Of a stretch of 38,589 bases of DNA, positions 27,049 through 35,982 are shown one piece after another (the first letter of the stretch is position 1; the number at the start of each line of letters is the position of its first letter). Made by a program: the position numbers and the translations under genes. Under the pieces are notes generated by a model. The model made no database searches, was not told where the DNA came from, and saw only the letters and a list, made by a program, of their open reading frames with translations. The DNA is from Kiritimatiellales bacterium (GTDB lineage Bacteria > Verrucomicrobiota > Kiritimatiellia > Kiritimatiellales > Pontiellaceae): assembly GCA_030595785.1 (NCBI GenBank), contig JAUVCG010000003.1:1-38589 (forward strand), read 5' to 3'.

Positions 27049-28500
27049 TCAGTTCCGGTATTTTCCGAACTGGAATTTTGTATTCACCGGCTTGTCGCGT
27101 TCGCGAAGGATAATCGCCTCCACCTTCGCAACGATCTCCGGGTGCTGTACCGCCACATTGGTTTTTTCCGAAGGATCGTCCTTCAGATTGTAAAGCTCGA
27201 GCGGGGCTTCAGGATTCTTTTTCACGTTCCGCTTCACGCCTTTCCAATCGCCCATCCGCACGGCAATCTGCCCGCCGTAGCCGGCAAAGTCCCAGAAGAT
27301 AAATTCATGCTTCTTTTGCCGCGCGCCCTGACCCAGCAGCTCGGGCAGGATGCTGATGCCATCGGTATCGGGCGAAACTTCGGCTCCGGCGATTTGCGCC
27401 AGCGTGGTCGGCATATCGTAGTGCGCGCCAATATGGCTGGAGACGGAGCCGGCCGGAACATGTCCCGGCCAGCGGACAATGAACGGCTCGCGTACGCCAC
27501 CTTCGTAGACCGAGCCCTTGAGACCGCGCAGTTCGCCGACGCTGTCGAAAAATTCATAGTCCACCTGCTTGAGGTGGGTCACGCCATTGTCGGAGGTAAA
27601 AATCACAATCGTGTTCTCGTCGATGCCCAGTTCCTTGAGCAGCGCGAATAGACGCCCCATCTGCTTGTCCATGAAGGCAATCATGGCAGCGTAGCAGGCG
27701 CGCGGCGTTGGATGGGGCTGATATGCCCTTCCGGTATACGGGGTCTCTTCCCACTCCCCGAGATAGGCCTCGATCTCTTCCTGCGGAGCCTGGAGTGCCA
27801 GATGCGGAATTACGGTTGGGTAGTAGACGAAAAAAGGCTTGTCATGCTCTTTCCTCACAAACTCCAGCATTTTGTCGGCAATCAATTGCGGCGCATATTT
27901 TTCGCCGGTCACGCCGCGCGTGTTGCCATCGAGGAATTCGGGTTTGCCGTCGCGGTCGAGATACTTCGGGTAAAGGTTATGTGCATGGCGCTGGCAGTTG
28001 TAGCCATAAAAGTGGTCGAAGCCCTTCTTGAGCGGATCGCCGGTGGTACCCGCTGCGCCGAGCCCCCACTTGCCAAAGCACCCGGTTTTATAGCCCTTGG
28101 CCTTGAGGACTTCCGCGATGGTGGTTTCTTCCGGCGGCAGGGGCGTCTGCCCGCCATAGATGGTTGCGCCATTGAGTTCATACTGGTTCGCCTTGATCTC
28201 GCCGTTGTTGCGGATGCAGGCATGACCTCCATGCCTGCCGGTCATCAGGTTGCAGCGGGCCGGGCCACAGACCGGCGCGCCGGTGTGGAACTGCGTAAAG
28301 CGCATCCCCTCCGCCGCCATCTGATCAAGATGCGGCGTGCGGATTTTCTTCTGCCCGTAGCATCCAAGTTCTTTCCAGCCGAGGTCGTCGGCCATCACCA
28401 GAATAATGTTCGGCGGCTTCGAGGAACGGGCCCCTGCCAGAACGGATCCAGCAGTACATGCGGCCGTTGCCGACACCATAAATTTTCGTCTGCTGTTCAT
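27049..28500 (-). CDS. Type I (formylglycine) sulfatase, Tat-like signal
   Basis: NIILVMADDLGWKELGCYG; C-x-P-x-R FGly motif VCGPARCNLMTGR; MNSRRKFMVSA twin-arginine-like leader. Confidence 0.93.
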   Translation of the reverse strand: MNSRRKFMVSATAACTAGSVLAGARSSKPPNIILVMADDLGWKELGCYGQKKIRTPHLDQMAAEGMRFTQFHTGAPVCGPARCNLMTGRHGGHACIRNNGEIKANQYELNGATIYGGQTPLPPEETTIAEVLKAKGYKTGCFGKWGLGAAGTTGDPLKKGFDHFYGYNCQRHAHNLYPKYLDRDGKPEFLDGNTRGVTGEKYAPQLIADKMLEFVRKEHDKPFFVYYPTVIPHLALQAPQEEIEAYLGEWEETPYTGRAYQPHPTPRACYAAMIAFMDKQMGRLFALLKELGIDENTIVIFTSDNGVTHLKQVDYEFFDSVGELRGLKGSVYEGGVREPFIVRWPGHVPAGSVSSHIGAHYDMPTTLAQIAGAEVSPDTDGISILPELLGQGARQKKHEFIFWDFAGYGGQIAVRMGDWKGVKRNVKKNPEAPLELYNLKDDPSEKTNVAVQHPEIVAKVEAIILRERDKPVNTKFQFGKYRN

Positions 28501-28501
28501 G

Positions 28502-29815
28502 CTACATTCCAATCACTGGAAGTTTGGCCGGGTCGACATCCACGATTCCCAGCGGTGTATTGGTTTTCCATTGCCCTCGGGTAAAGTCGGGCACCATGAT
28601 CCGTTCGCTATCCTTCGCAACCGACTCGATGCTCAGCGGCATGATGCTACTCCATGCGGCAGCATCGTACACATCCTGATCGAGCGGCAGCCCGTTTTTG
28701 AGGCAGTAGATCAGCCGATAGTCCATGATAAAATCCATACCGCCGTGGCCGCCCACCTTGCGGGCGACCTCACCCATGGTGCGACTCAGTGGATGCCGGT
28801 ATTTTTCTTCCAGCTCTTTCATCTGCTCGGCAGTCTGCCACTTGTGCCCCAGCGCAATGCGCGGCTCGGGATATTTCCGTGCCATGCCCTTGGTGCCCTG
28901 CAATAGGTGGATCCGGCTATAGGGGCGCGGCGTGCTGACGTCGTGCTGTACCATCACCGTCTGCCCCCTGGCGCATTTGATGAGCGTCGTGTTCATGTCG
29001 CCGCGATAGTTTTCGAGCGAGGCCATGTTCGGTTTATTGTTTTCCGTCGCCCACGCCGTGAAGGCCGCCTGCTGGCTCGACATGGAGACCAGATGTTTAA
29101 ACCGGTTCCCGCGGTTGATGTTCAGACACTGTGCAATGGGTCCGAGTCCATGGGTGGGATAGAGATTGCCGTTCTTGGTGTTGTTTTGATGAAAACGCCA
29201 CATGCCCTGATAGCCGTTCTCTTTGGAAATCAAACCGCACAGCGTATGGATGTAAGCACCCTCCGCATGGGTCAGTTCACCGAAAACGCCCTGCCTCACC
29301 ATGTTGAGCGTCTGCAGTTCGAAAAAGTCGTAACAGCAATTCTCAAGCATCATGCAGTGCTTGCCGGTTTTCTCCGATGTTTCGACCAGTTGCCAGCACT
29401 CTTCGGTCGATGTGGAGGCGGGAACCTCGGTGGCGGCATGCTTGCCGTTTTGCATGGCATGCACACACATCGGCGTGTGCCAGCGCCACGGCGTGGCGAT
29501 ATAGACGAGATCAAGATCGAGGGCGACCAATTCCTTCCAGATCTCTTCATTGCCGGAAAACGTCTTCGCGGCCGGACGCCCGGCATCGGCGAGAATTTTT
29601 GCCGCCTTCGCCACCATCTCCCCGCGCAAATCACACAGCGCAACGATTTCGACATCGCGAATTTTCGAGAGGCGCTTGACCGCCCCCTTGCCGCGCATAC
29701 CCAGGCCAATGATGCCGACGCGGATCTTTCCCCGCGAAGGAGCAGAGCGTGCAATCATCGGAGCCGCAGCCGCCAGCGCGGTTGCAATCAAGAAATCTTT
29801 ACGGTTTGTGTTCAT
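28502..29815 (-). CDS. Gfo/Idh/MocA-fold protein, GH109-like (alpha-N-acetylgalactosaminidase candidate)
   Basis: GIIGLGMRGKGAV NAD-binding motif, TEVPAS, MLENCCY, NLYPTHGLGPIAQCLNINRGNRFKHLVSMSS (GH109-type Y-P-T-H). Confidence 0.85.
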   Translation of the reverse strand: MNTNRKDFLIATALAAAAPMIARSAPSRGKIRVGIIGLGMRGKGAVKRLSKIRDVEIVALCDLRGEMVAKAAKILADAGRPAAKTFSGNEEIWKELVALDLDLVYIATPWRWHTPMCVHAMQNGKHAATEVPASTSTEECWQLVETSEKTGKHCMMLENCCYDFFELQTLNMVRQGVFGELTHAEGAYIHTLCGLISKENGYQGMWRFHQNNTKNGNLYPTHGLGPIAQCLNINRGNRFKHLVSMSSQQAAFTAWATENNKPNMASLENYRGDMNTTLIKCARGQTVMVQHDVSTPRPYSRIHLLQGTKGMARKYPEPRIALGHKWQTAEQMKELEEKYRHPLSRTMGEVARKVGGHGGMDFIMDYRLIYCLKNGLPLDQDVYDAAAWSSIMPLSIESVAKDSERIMVPDFTRGQWKTNTPLGIVDVDPAKLPVIGM

Positions 29816-32592
29816 CACTTCATCTCCCTGTAGTTAATGCCCACCGCATCGAAGCGGCGTTCCTGTACCTTCATGCGTTCGAGAAAGCTTTCGTAGTCCT
29901 TTTGCTCCTGCGGGAGCCACACCAACTCGGTGAGGGCACAGGCGCGCGGGAAGGCCATGTATTCCGCGTGTTTCATCGACGGAATATATTCCGTCCAGAT
30001 CTGACCCTGTGCTCCGAGAATGTGTACAGCCGTTGCTGCATCGACCCCTTGGATGACCGGCTCAAAGTTGTAGACTTTTTCCAAGGGCAAGTAACCGCCA
30101 ATGGCCAGCGGCTCGTTCTTCTTGTCCTTGCTTTGGTAGTAGTCGAAATAGAGGCTTCCGTTGGCGGCCACAACAATATCGTGTCCCTCCTCGGCAGCTT
30201 TCCTGGCAATCTCCAAACCATGGGTTTGCCCGGCCTTTCCGCGCCACCACATCACGGCCGCATTTTCGGCCAGTCCACCCTCCGCTATCTCGTCCCAGCC
30301 GATCAGCCGGCGGCCATTGTCCACCAGAAAGTCATCGATCTGCTTGATGAACCAGCTCTGCATTTCGTGCATATCCTTCAAACCGCGCTCTTCGCGCAGC
30401 TGCTGGATGCGCTCGCTGGCCTCCCACTGATCCTTCTTCGCCTCATCACCGCCTATATGGATGAACTCTGAGGGAAAAAGCTGCATCACTTCGGTCAATA
30501 CATCCTTGCAAAACCGGACGGTGGAATCTTCGGGATTGAGGATGTTTTTACTGACACCCCACTCCGTTTTAACAGGTAGCGGGTTGGTGGTGCATCCCAG
30601 TTCCGGATAGGCCGCAATGGCGGCCTGCATGTGGCCGGGCATATCGATTTCCGGAATAATAACGATGTGGCGCTCAGCGGCATAGGCCACCACCTCGCGA
30701 ATGTCGTCTTGTGTGTAGAAGCCACCGTGCGGCTCCCCGTCATACTCGAACGGAATCTTTTTCTCACGATAGTCACGGATATGGCCTACCACGGTTTCCT
30801 TGCGCCATGCTCCGACCTCGGTGAGCTTCGGATATTTCCTGATCTCGATACGCCATCCCTGGTCTTCGGTTAGATGCCAGTGAAGGGTGTTAAATTTGAG
30901 TGTCGCCATCGTGTCGATGAATTTGAGTACGTCCTCCTTCGGCATAAAATGGCGGCCAACGTCCAGCATCAAGCCGCGCCAGTCAAACCGTGGCACGTCA
31001 CGGATTTCAACCGTCGGAATTTTCCAATCATAGAAACTTTTTTTTGCCGAATAAATTTCCGGAGGCAGGAGCTGACGAAGAGTTTGCGCGCCGTAGAAGA
31101 GACCGGACGCCTGCGGCGCCTTAATGGATACGTAATCCGTGACGCGTAATTCATACCCCTCTTTGCCCAGGGAACTATCTTTCGATGTTTTGAAAACAAT
31201 ATCACCTTTGTTTCCTTGCCGGACCGGAAGCTGGAAGCCGGTGGCGGGACGAAGCTGGGTGGCGAGCAGTTCGGCGGTCTCCTTGGCTGAAGCATCGGCA
31301 TAGGCGATTACAACGTCCGGTTTGAGCTCCCACGTGTCGCCCGTTTCTTTCAGCTCCATCGGCTGCGGAATAATGGCCGGGGAAGCGCCGCCGAGTGCCG
31401 TTGCCACCGGCTGCGTCCAAGCCTTGGGGACAATGTCGCCAAACTCGTCGTAGGCGCATACGGCCGGCGCGTCACAACTCACCACTGCCCGAATAAACAA
31501 CTCTCTGCCATTCAATGTGTAGACTGACTTCGAACCTTCCACAATTTGGAAAACCTTGCCGGTTTCTTCCGCCGTACTGCCGATAAACGTGATCGTGTAG
31601 TTGATGCCATCCTCCGGCTCCACCGCAACGGTGTACGTGCGTTCCTTCTGGTCGAACGCAATGTTTTTCAGCGTAATGCCAGTGGAGGAATAGAAGTCAC
31701 CGCGCAACATGGACGCCGTGATGGCATCCGCCGTCAGTTCGGGACTTTTCACCATGACCCAGGCCAGTCCGGGACCATTCGCGTGAGGTGTTTCATGGTG
31801 GTAATCGTGCGTATCGTCGGTGGCGCAGCCGTAGAGAATGGGCAGCCCCCTTTTCAGCCGCACCGTATTGGCGATATCCCAGACGCGCTCCATGGGCGGC
31901 AGGTCGACACCGTTGCCTTCGTTCAGGCAGCCGCTGCTGGCATTCATGATTTCAACCCCGTGGGCACCCTCGACCGCGGCGAGCTGCTCTCCAGTGATGG
32001 ACGATTTCCAGTTGGGATGGTTGATGTGCCAAAAGATGGGATGATCCGCCTCATCGATGTGGCCATGCACCAGCTTTTCATGCAGCGCCAGTTCCTGCTC
32101 CACCGTGTTCGGGCTTTGCCTTGCCACGGTCAATGACTTCTGAATATTGATCGGATTGGAATGCACCTGTTTCCCGCTGGACAACGCCGATGTCAGCTCG
32201 ACGCTTTCGATCATGATAAACCGCCCTGGTTCTTCGACCCGTTCCCGAACCTCGATCAGCGGCATGAGCCGTATCTGGCGTTTCCCATCGTTCTCGCGAA
32301 ACTGTAGATGCTCTTTCCCCCAGCGGGCTTCCGACCGCTCGACGGCCGCGTCCATTCTATCTGCCTTGTAGTTTTTCCAGTGCTCGCCGCGTGAAACTAC
32401 GTTGTGGTCGGAAAGCGACAGGAAATGGTAGCCCATTTCCTTATAGCGATCCGCCACCGTCTCCGGAAACTCCTTCCCGTCCGACCAGAAGGTATGCGTG
32501 TGCGTATTTCCTTTGTACCACTGCGACCTGGCGGCATAGCCCGTACTCAACCCGATGCACAGCGCAATGGCTGCAAATCTTATCTGCTTCAT
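29815..32592 (-). CDS. PHP-domain metallohydrolase fused to GH20 beta-N-acetylhexosaminidase
   Basis: N-term WYKGNTHTHTFWSDG...LSDHNVVS...IESVELTS...WHINHPNW...GCATDDTHDYH (PHP ligands); C-term GH20: FDWRGLMLDVGRHFMP, LHWHLTEDQGWRIEI, FIHIGGDEAKKDQW, LIGWDEIAEGG. Confidence 0.93.
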   Translation of the reverse strand: MKQIRFAAIALCIGLSTGYAARSQWYKGNTHTHTFWSDGKEFPETVADRYKEMGYHFLSLSDHNVVSRGEHWKNYKADRMDAAVERSEARWGKEHLQFRENDGKRQIRLMPLIEVRERVEEPGRFIMIESVELTSALSSGKQVHSNPINIQKSLTVARQSPNTVEQELALHEKLVHGHIDEADHPIFWHINHPNWKSSITGEQLAAVEGAHGVEIMNASSGCLNEGNGVDLPPMERVWDIANTVRLKRGLPILYGCATDDTHDYHHETPHANGPGLAWVMVKSPELTADAITASMLRGDFYSSTGITLKNIAFDQKERTYTVAVEPEDGINYTITFIGSTAEETGKVFQIVEGSKSVYTLNGRELFIRAVVSCDAPAVCAYDEFGDIVPKAWTQPVATALGGASPAIIPQPMELKETGDTWELKPDVVIAYADASAKETAELLATQLRPATGFQLPVRQGNKGDIVFKTSKDSSLGKEGYELRVTDYVSIKAPQASGLFYGAQTLRQLLPPEIYSAKKSFYDWKIPTVEIRDVPRFDWRGLMLDVGRHFMPKEDVLKFIDTMATLKFNTLHWHLTEDQGWRIEIRKYPKLTEVGAWRKETVVGHIRDYREKKIPFEYDGEPHGGFYTQDDIREVVAYAAERHIVIIPEIDMPGHMQAAIAAYPELGCTTNPLPVKTEWGVSKNILNPEDSTVRFCKDVLTEVMQLFPSEFIHIGGDEAKKDQWEASERIQQLREERGLKDMHEMQSWFIKQIDDFLVDNGRRLIGWDEIAEGGLAENAAVMWWRGKAGQTHGLEIARKAAEEGHDIVVAANGSLYFDYYQSKDKKNEPLAIGGYLPLEKVYNFEPVIQGVDAATAVHILGAQGQIWTEYIPSMKHAEYMAFPRACALTELVWLPQEQKDYESFLERMKVQERRFDAVGINYREMK

Positions 32593-34382
32593 CTTCTACC
32601 CCATAGCTTAAACAACACAACAGCAGATATGATCGCAACGACTGAAAGGATGGTGGCCGGCATAATTTGACCATAAAGCCAGCAGCCGGTGGCAAACAGC
32701 GCGCTATAGACCAGGGCGCAACCTATTACCATACACAGGATACCTCGCGGCAGATTGACAGCATCGCCTTCGACCTTGCCGCCTTCGGCGTCGATGGCAG
32801 CATAGATGCGCTTCCATCCCTTCCCTCCCGGATTGGTTTTTTTACAGAACGACTTGAGTGTTTCTTCGTCGACCGGCTTGGTGAACATCGCGGCTGTAAG
32901 CCATGCCGCTGTTGTGATGCCCACTCCGATCAACAGTTGCTGCCAGCTCTCCAACCCGTTATCCACAACCTGGAAAACCACTGCCACGACAAACGAAACC
33001 ACCATGGCCACCAGCTCGCTGATGGCGTTGATGCGCCACCAGAACCATCGCAGAATAAAGAGCAACCCGGTACCTGCTCCGATCTGCATCAGAATCTGGA
33101 AAGCCTGCAAGGCATTGGTGAGTTGTAACGCTATGGTTCCGGCGGCGACCATCATCAGCACGGTCGAAATCCGGCCCACCAGCACCAGCTCTTTCTCGGG
33201 CGCATCGGGCTTCACGAAGCGTTTGTAGAAATCGTTCACGACGTACGAAGAGCCCCAGTTGAGGTGCGTTGAAATGGTCGACATGTAGGCTGCCGTCAGC
33301 GAGGCCAGCACCAAACCGAGCCAGCCGGCAGGCAGCACTTTCTGCAGCATAGCCGGATAGGCCAGGTCATCATTCACAATGTTCGGATCAACATTCGGGA
33401 AGGCTTCACGTAAACTTCCCAGGTCTGGAAAAACCACCATCGAACAGAGTGCCACAATGATCCATGGCCAGGGGCGCAAGCCATAGTGTGCAATGTTGAA
33501 AAAGAGCACGGCGCCGGTGGCGTTCTTTTCGTCCTTGGCGGCCAGCATGCGCTGCGCAAGATATCCGCCGCCGCCCGGTTCGGAACCGGGATACCACACA
33601 CTCCACCACTGTACGGCGATCGGAATAACCAGTACGGAAACCAGCAGGTTCATACTCTCGGGCGTATAGCCTCCGCCTTCCGCCGGAACCAGCTGTGGAA
33701 ATAGCGATAGTTTATCCGCCACGGCCGGATGGCTGAACAGTGCAGACAGACTGCCGATCTCCGCTGAATTCACTGCAAAGACCGCCGCACCCACCGCGCC
33801 TATCATGGCAATGATGAACAAAACAAAGTCGGTAAGGAGGACCCCTTTCAAACCGCCGAGCGAGGAAAACAGCACCGTAACAATCGACGCCCACACAATG
33901 CAGTTGATTGGAGATAAACCGAGCATTACCCCGCCGATTTTGATCGCGGCCAGCGACACCGCCGCCATGATCATTATGTTGAAAAAGACGCCGAGATAGA
34001 TCGCACGGAAGCCGCGCAGAAAGGCTGCCGTTTTCCCGCTATAGCGGATTTCGTAAAACTCCACATCGGTTAAAACCTCGGACCGCCGCCAAAGTTTTGA
34101 ATAGATGAAAACCGTCAGCATACCTGTCAACAGGAACGCCCACCAGACCCAGTTGCCCGCCACACCATTCTTTCGAACAATGTCGGTGACGAGATTGGGC
34201 GTATCGGTCGAGAAGGTGGTCGCCACCATCGAAACCCCCAGTAGCCACCACGGCATGTTCCGCCCTGACAGGAAAAAGTCAGAGGAGCTCTTCCCCGCCT
34301 GCCGCGTACACATTATGCCGATGCTCAGCGCCAGCACGAAGAATCCTAAGATAAATCCCCAATCCAGTCCTGTCAGTTGCAC
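32589..34382 (-). CDS. Sodium:solute symporter (SSS/SLC5 family)
   Basis: Multi-TM; SSSDFFLSGRNMPWWLLGVSMVATTFS...WVWWAF. GTG start at 34382 preceded by AAGGAG. Confidence 0.92.
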   Translation of the reverse strand: MQLTGLDWGFILGFFVLALSIGIMCTRQAGKSSSDFFLSGRNMPWWLLGVSMVATTFSTDTPNLVTDIVRKNGVAGNWVWWAFLLTGMLTVFIYSKLWRRSEVLTDVEFYEIRYSGKTAAFLRGFRAIYLGVFFNIMIMAAVSLAAIKIGGVMLGLSPINCIVWASIVTVLFSSLGGLKGVLLTDFVLFIIAMIGAVGAAVFAVNSAEIGSLSALFSHPAVADKLSLFPQLVPAEGGGYTPESMNLLVSVLVIPIAVQWWSVWYPGSEPGGGGYLAQRMLAAKDEKNATGAVLFFNIAHYGLRPWPWIIVALCSMVVFPDLGSLREAFPNVDPNIVNDDLAYPAMLQKVLPAGWLGLVLASLTAAYMSTISTHLNWGSSYVVNDFYKRFVKPDAPEKELVLVGRISTVLMMVAAGTIALQLTNALQAFQILMQIGAGTGLLFILRWFWWRINAISELVAMVVSFVVAVVFQVVDNGLESWQQLLIGVGITTAAWLTAAMFTKPVDEETLKSFCKKTNPGGKGWKRIYAAIDAEGGKVEGDAVNLPRGILCMVIGCALVYSALFATGCWLYGQIMPATILSVVAIISAVVLFKLWGRR

Positions 34383-34396
34383 GGCTTCTCCTTGAA

Positions 34397-35185
34397 CTAT
34401 GCGTCTTGCTGCCACCTGGGCTTACCGTCATAGACCCACCGATAATAATCGGATAATGTTAGCGCAGATGCGGCGGGTTCGTCGATAAAAACCTTGGCGG
34501 CCGGATGGTGCTGCAAAATCGATGCGGGCATGATGGCCGAGACCGGTCCCTCGACCATGGCCGCAACCGCTTCGGCTTTGCCTTCGCCAAAAGCCAGCAT
34601 CAGGTTCATCCGTGCATCCATGATGGTGCCGATGCCCATGGTGATGCAGTGGTGCGGCACCTTGTTTTCGTCACCATCAAAGAAGCGAGCGTTGTCGGTC
34701 ACGGTCTGCTGCGTCAGCGTTTTGATGCGGGTGCGCGATGCAAACGACGAGGTCGGCTCGTTAAAACCAATATGGCCATCGGAGCCAATGCCCAGCACCT
34801 GCAGATCTATACCGCCATTTGCAATTATGGTGGATTCATACGTTGCGCATGACAGAGGAATATCGTCGGCCATGCCGTCGGGGATATGAACCTTTTCCGG
34901 ATGGATATTGATCTGGCTGAAGAGGTTTTTCCACATGAAGCTGTGGTAGGACTGCTCGTGTTCTTTTTCCAGCCCGGCATACTCGTCCAGGTTGAACGTG
35001 GTGACCTGGCTAAAGTCCAGCCCGTCTTCCTTATGCAGACGGATCAGTTCCCTGTAGAGCACCAGCGGCGTACTGCCCGTGGCCAGTCCCAGCACCGCGT
35101 TCGGCTTTTCGCGTACCAGTCGCGCCACGACGCGCGCCGCAGCCTCACTGGCCGCCTCTCCATTTTCCTTGATGATGATTTCCAT
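34397..35185 (-). CDS. nagB: Glucosamine-6-phosphate deaminase
   Basis: LGLATGSTPLVLYREL, TTFNLDEYAGLEKEHEQSYHSFM, LGIGSDGHIGFNEP. Confidence 0.97.
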   Translation of the reverse strand: MEIIIKENGEAASEAAARVVARLVREKPNAVLGLATGSTPLVLYRELIRLHKEDGLDFSQVTTFNLDEYAGLEKEHEQSYHSFMWKNLFSQINIHPEKVHIPDGMADDIPLSCATYESTIIANGGIDLQVLGIGSDGHIGFNEPTSSFASRTRIKTLTQQTVTDNARFFDGDENKVPHHCITMGIGTIMDARMNLMLAFGEGKAEAVAAMVEGPVSAIMPASILQHHPAAKVFIDEPAASALTLSDYYRWVYDGKPRWQQDA

Positions 35186-35982
35186 TAGAATACCTCCTTT
35201 AAAGCTTCGGTGCCCATCGGGACATACTTGCCGCCTTCGATCATGTTGACTAATTCACCCTCCTGCCATTTGCGAAGGCGGTACAATGTTGCAAACGAAC
35301 AATCCAGAGCAGCACCGCCCTGCCCGCCCACCAGTTCGCCACCCCGGCGGACGTTATCCTGCATCCACGCGGGCAGCAACAAATGGTATGGGTTTCGAGC
35401 CACCTCCTCGACATGCAGGGAAGTTGCAGCAACAAGATCGGCGACGGTTTTGATATCGGCCTCGACCATCAGGTTCGGGTCGTCCATTGCGCCCCAGTAT
35501 TCCGTTTCCACCACGACACATGAAAAATCGGACTCCATTTTCTCCAACGCATCCACAACCAGAAAGTGAGTCGAAATATGCCGCGAGTTCCAATCCTTGG
35601 AGTGTGGTACAAAAATGATTTCCGGCCGGAAGTTTTCAAGAATCTGAACCATATCTTCGACTTCCAGTGCCTGAAAGTTTTCCGGTTCATGATGAATTTC
35701 CCAACCGAGATAGTTGCAGGCACTTTCCAACTCCCCGGCTCGGCCGGCCTGTCGTTCGACATCGCTTCCGAACGTGACTGGAATATTTATGATCTGCTTC
35801 CCCAGCTCCCTCATTAAGCGCAGCGGCAAAGCACCCGTGATGCACTCATCATCCGGATGTGGTGAGAACAACAGCACCTTTGATGCTGATTCCACCGGTT
35901 CCACTTTGCCGGAAACCGATACGCTCCTTGCCAATTCAGTCGCTCGCTTAATGCTTTCAACAAATTCAAGATATGGATTCAT
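35185..35982 (-). CDS. PIG-L/LmbE family N-acetyl sugar deacetylase
   Basis: VLLFSPHPDDECITGALPLRLM plus second metal motif VPHSKDWNSRHISTH. Confidence 0.92.
   Translation of the reverse strand: MNPYLEFVESIKRATELARSVSVSGKVEPVESASKVLLFSPHPDDECITGALPLRLMRELGKQIINIPVTFGSDVERQAGRAGELESACNYLGWEIHHEPENFQALEVEDMVQILENFRPEIIFVPHSKDWNSRHISTHFLVVDALEKMESDFSCVVVETEYWGAMDDPNLMVEADIKTVADLVAATSLHVEEVARNPYHLLLPAWMQDNVRRGGELVGGQGGAALDCSFATLYRLRKWQEGELVNMIEGGKYVPMGTEALKEVF

Noticed and set aside
28907-29833. 308-aa plus-strand ORF
   Set aside because: Antisense to the GH109-like gene, which has clear family motifs.
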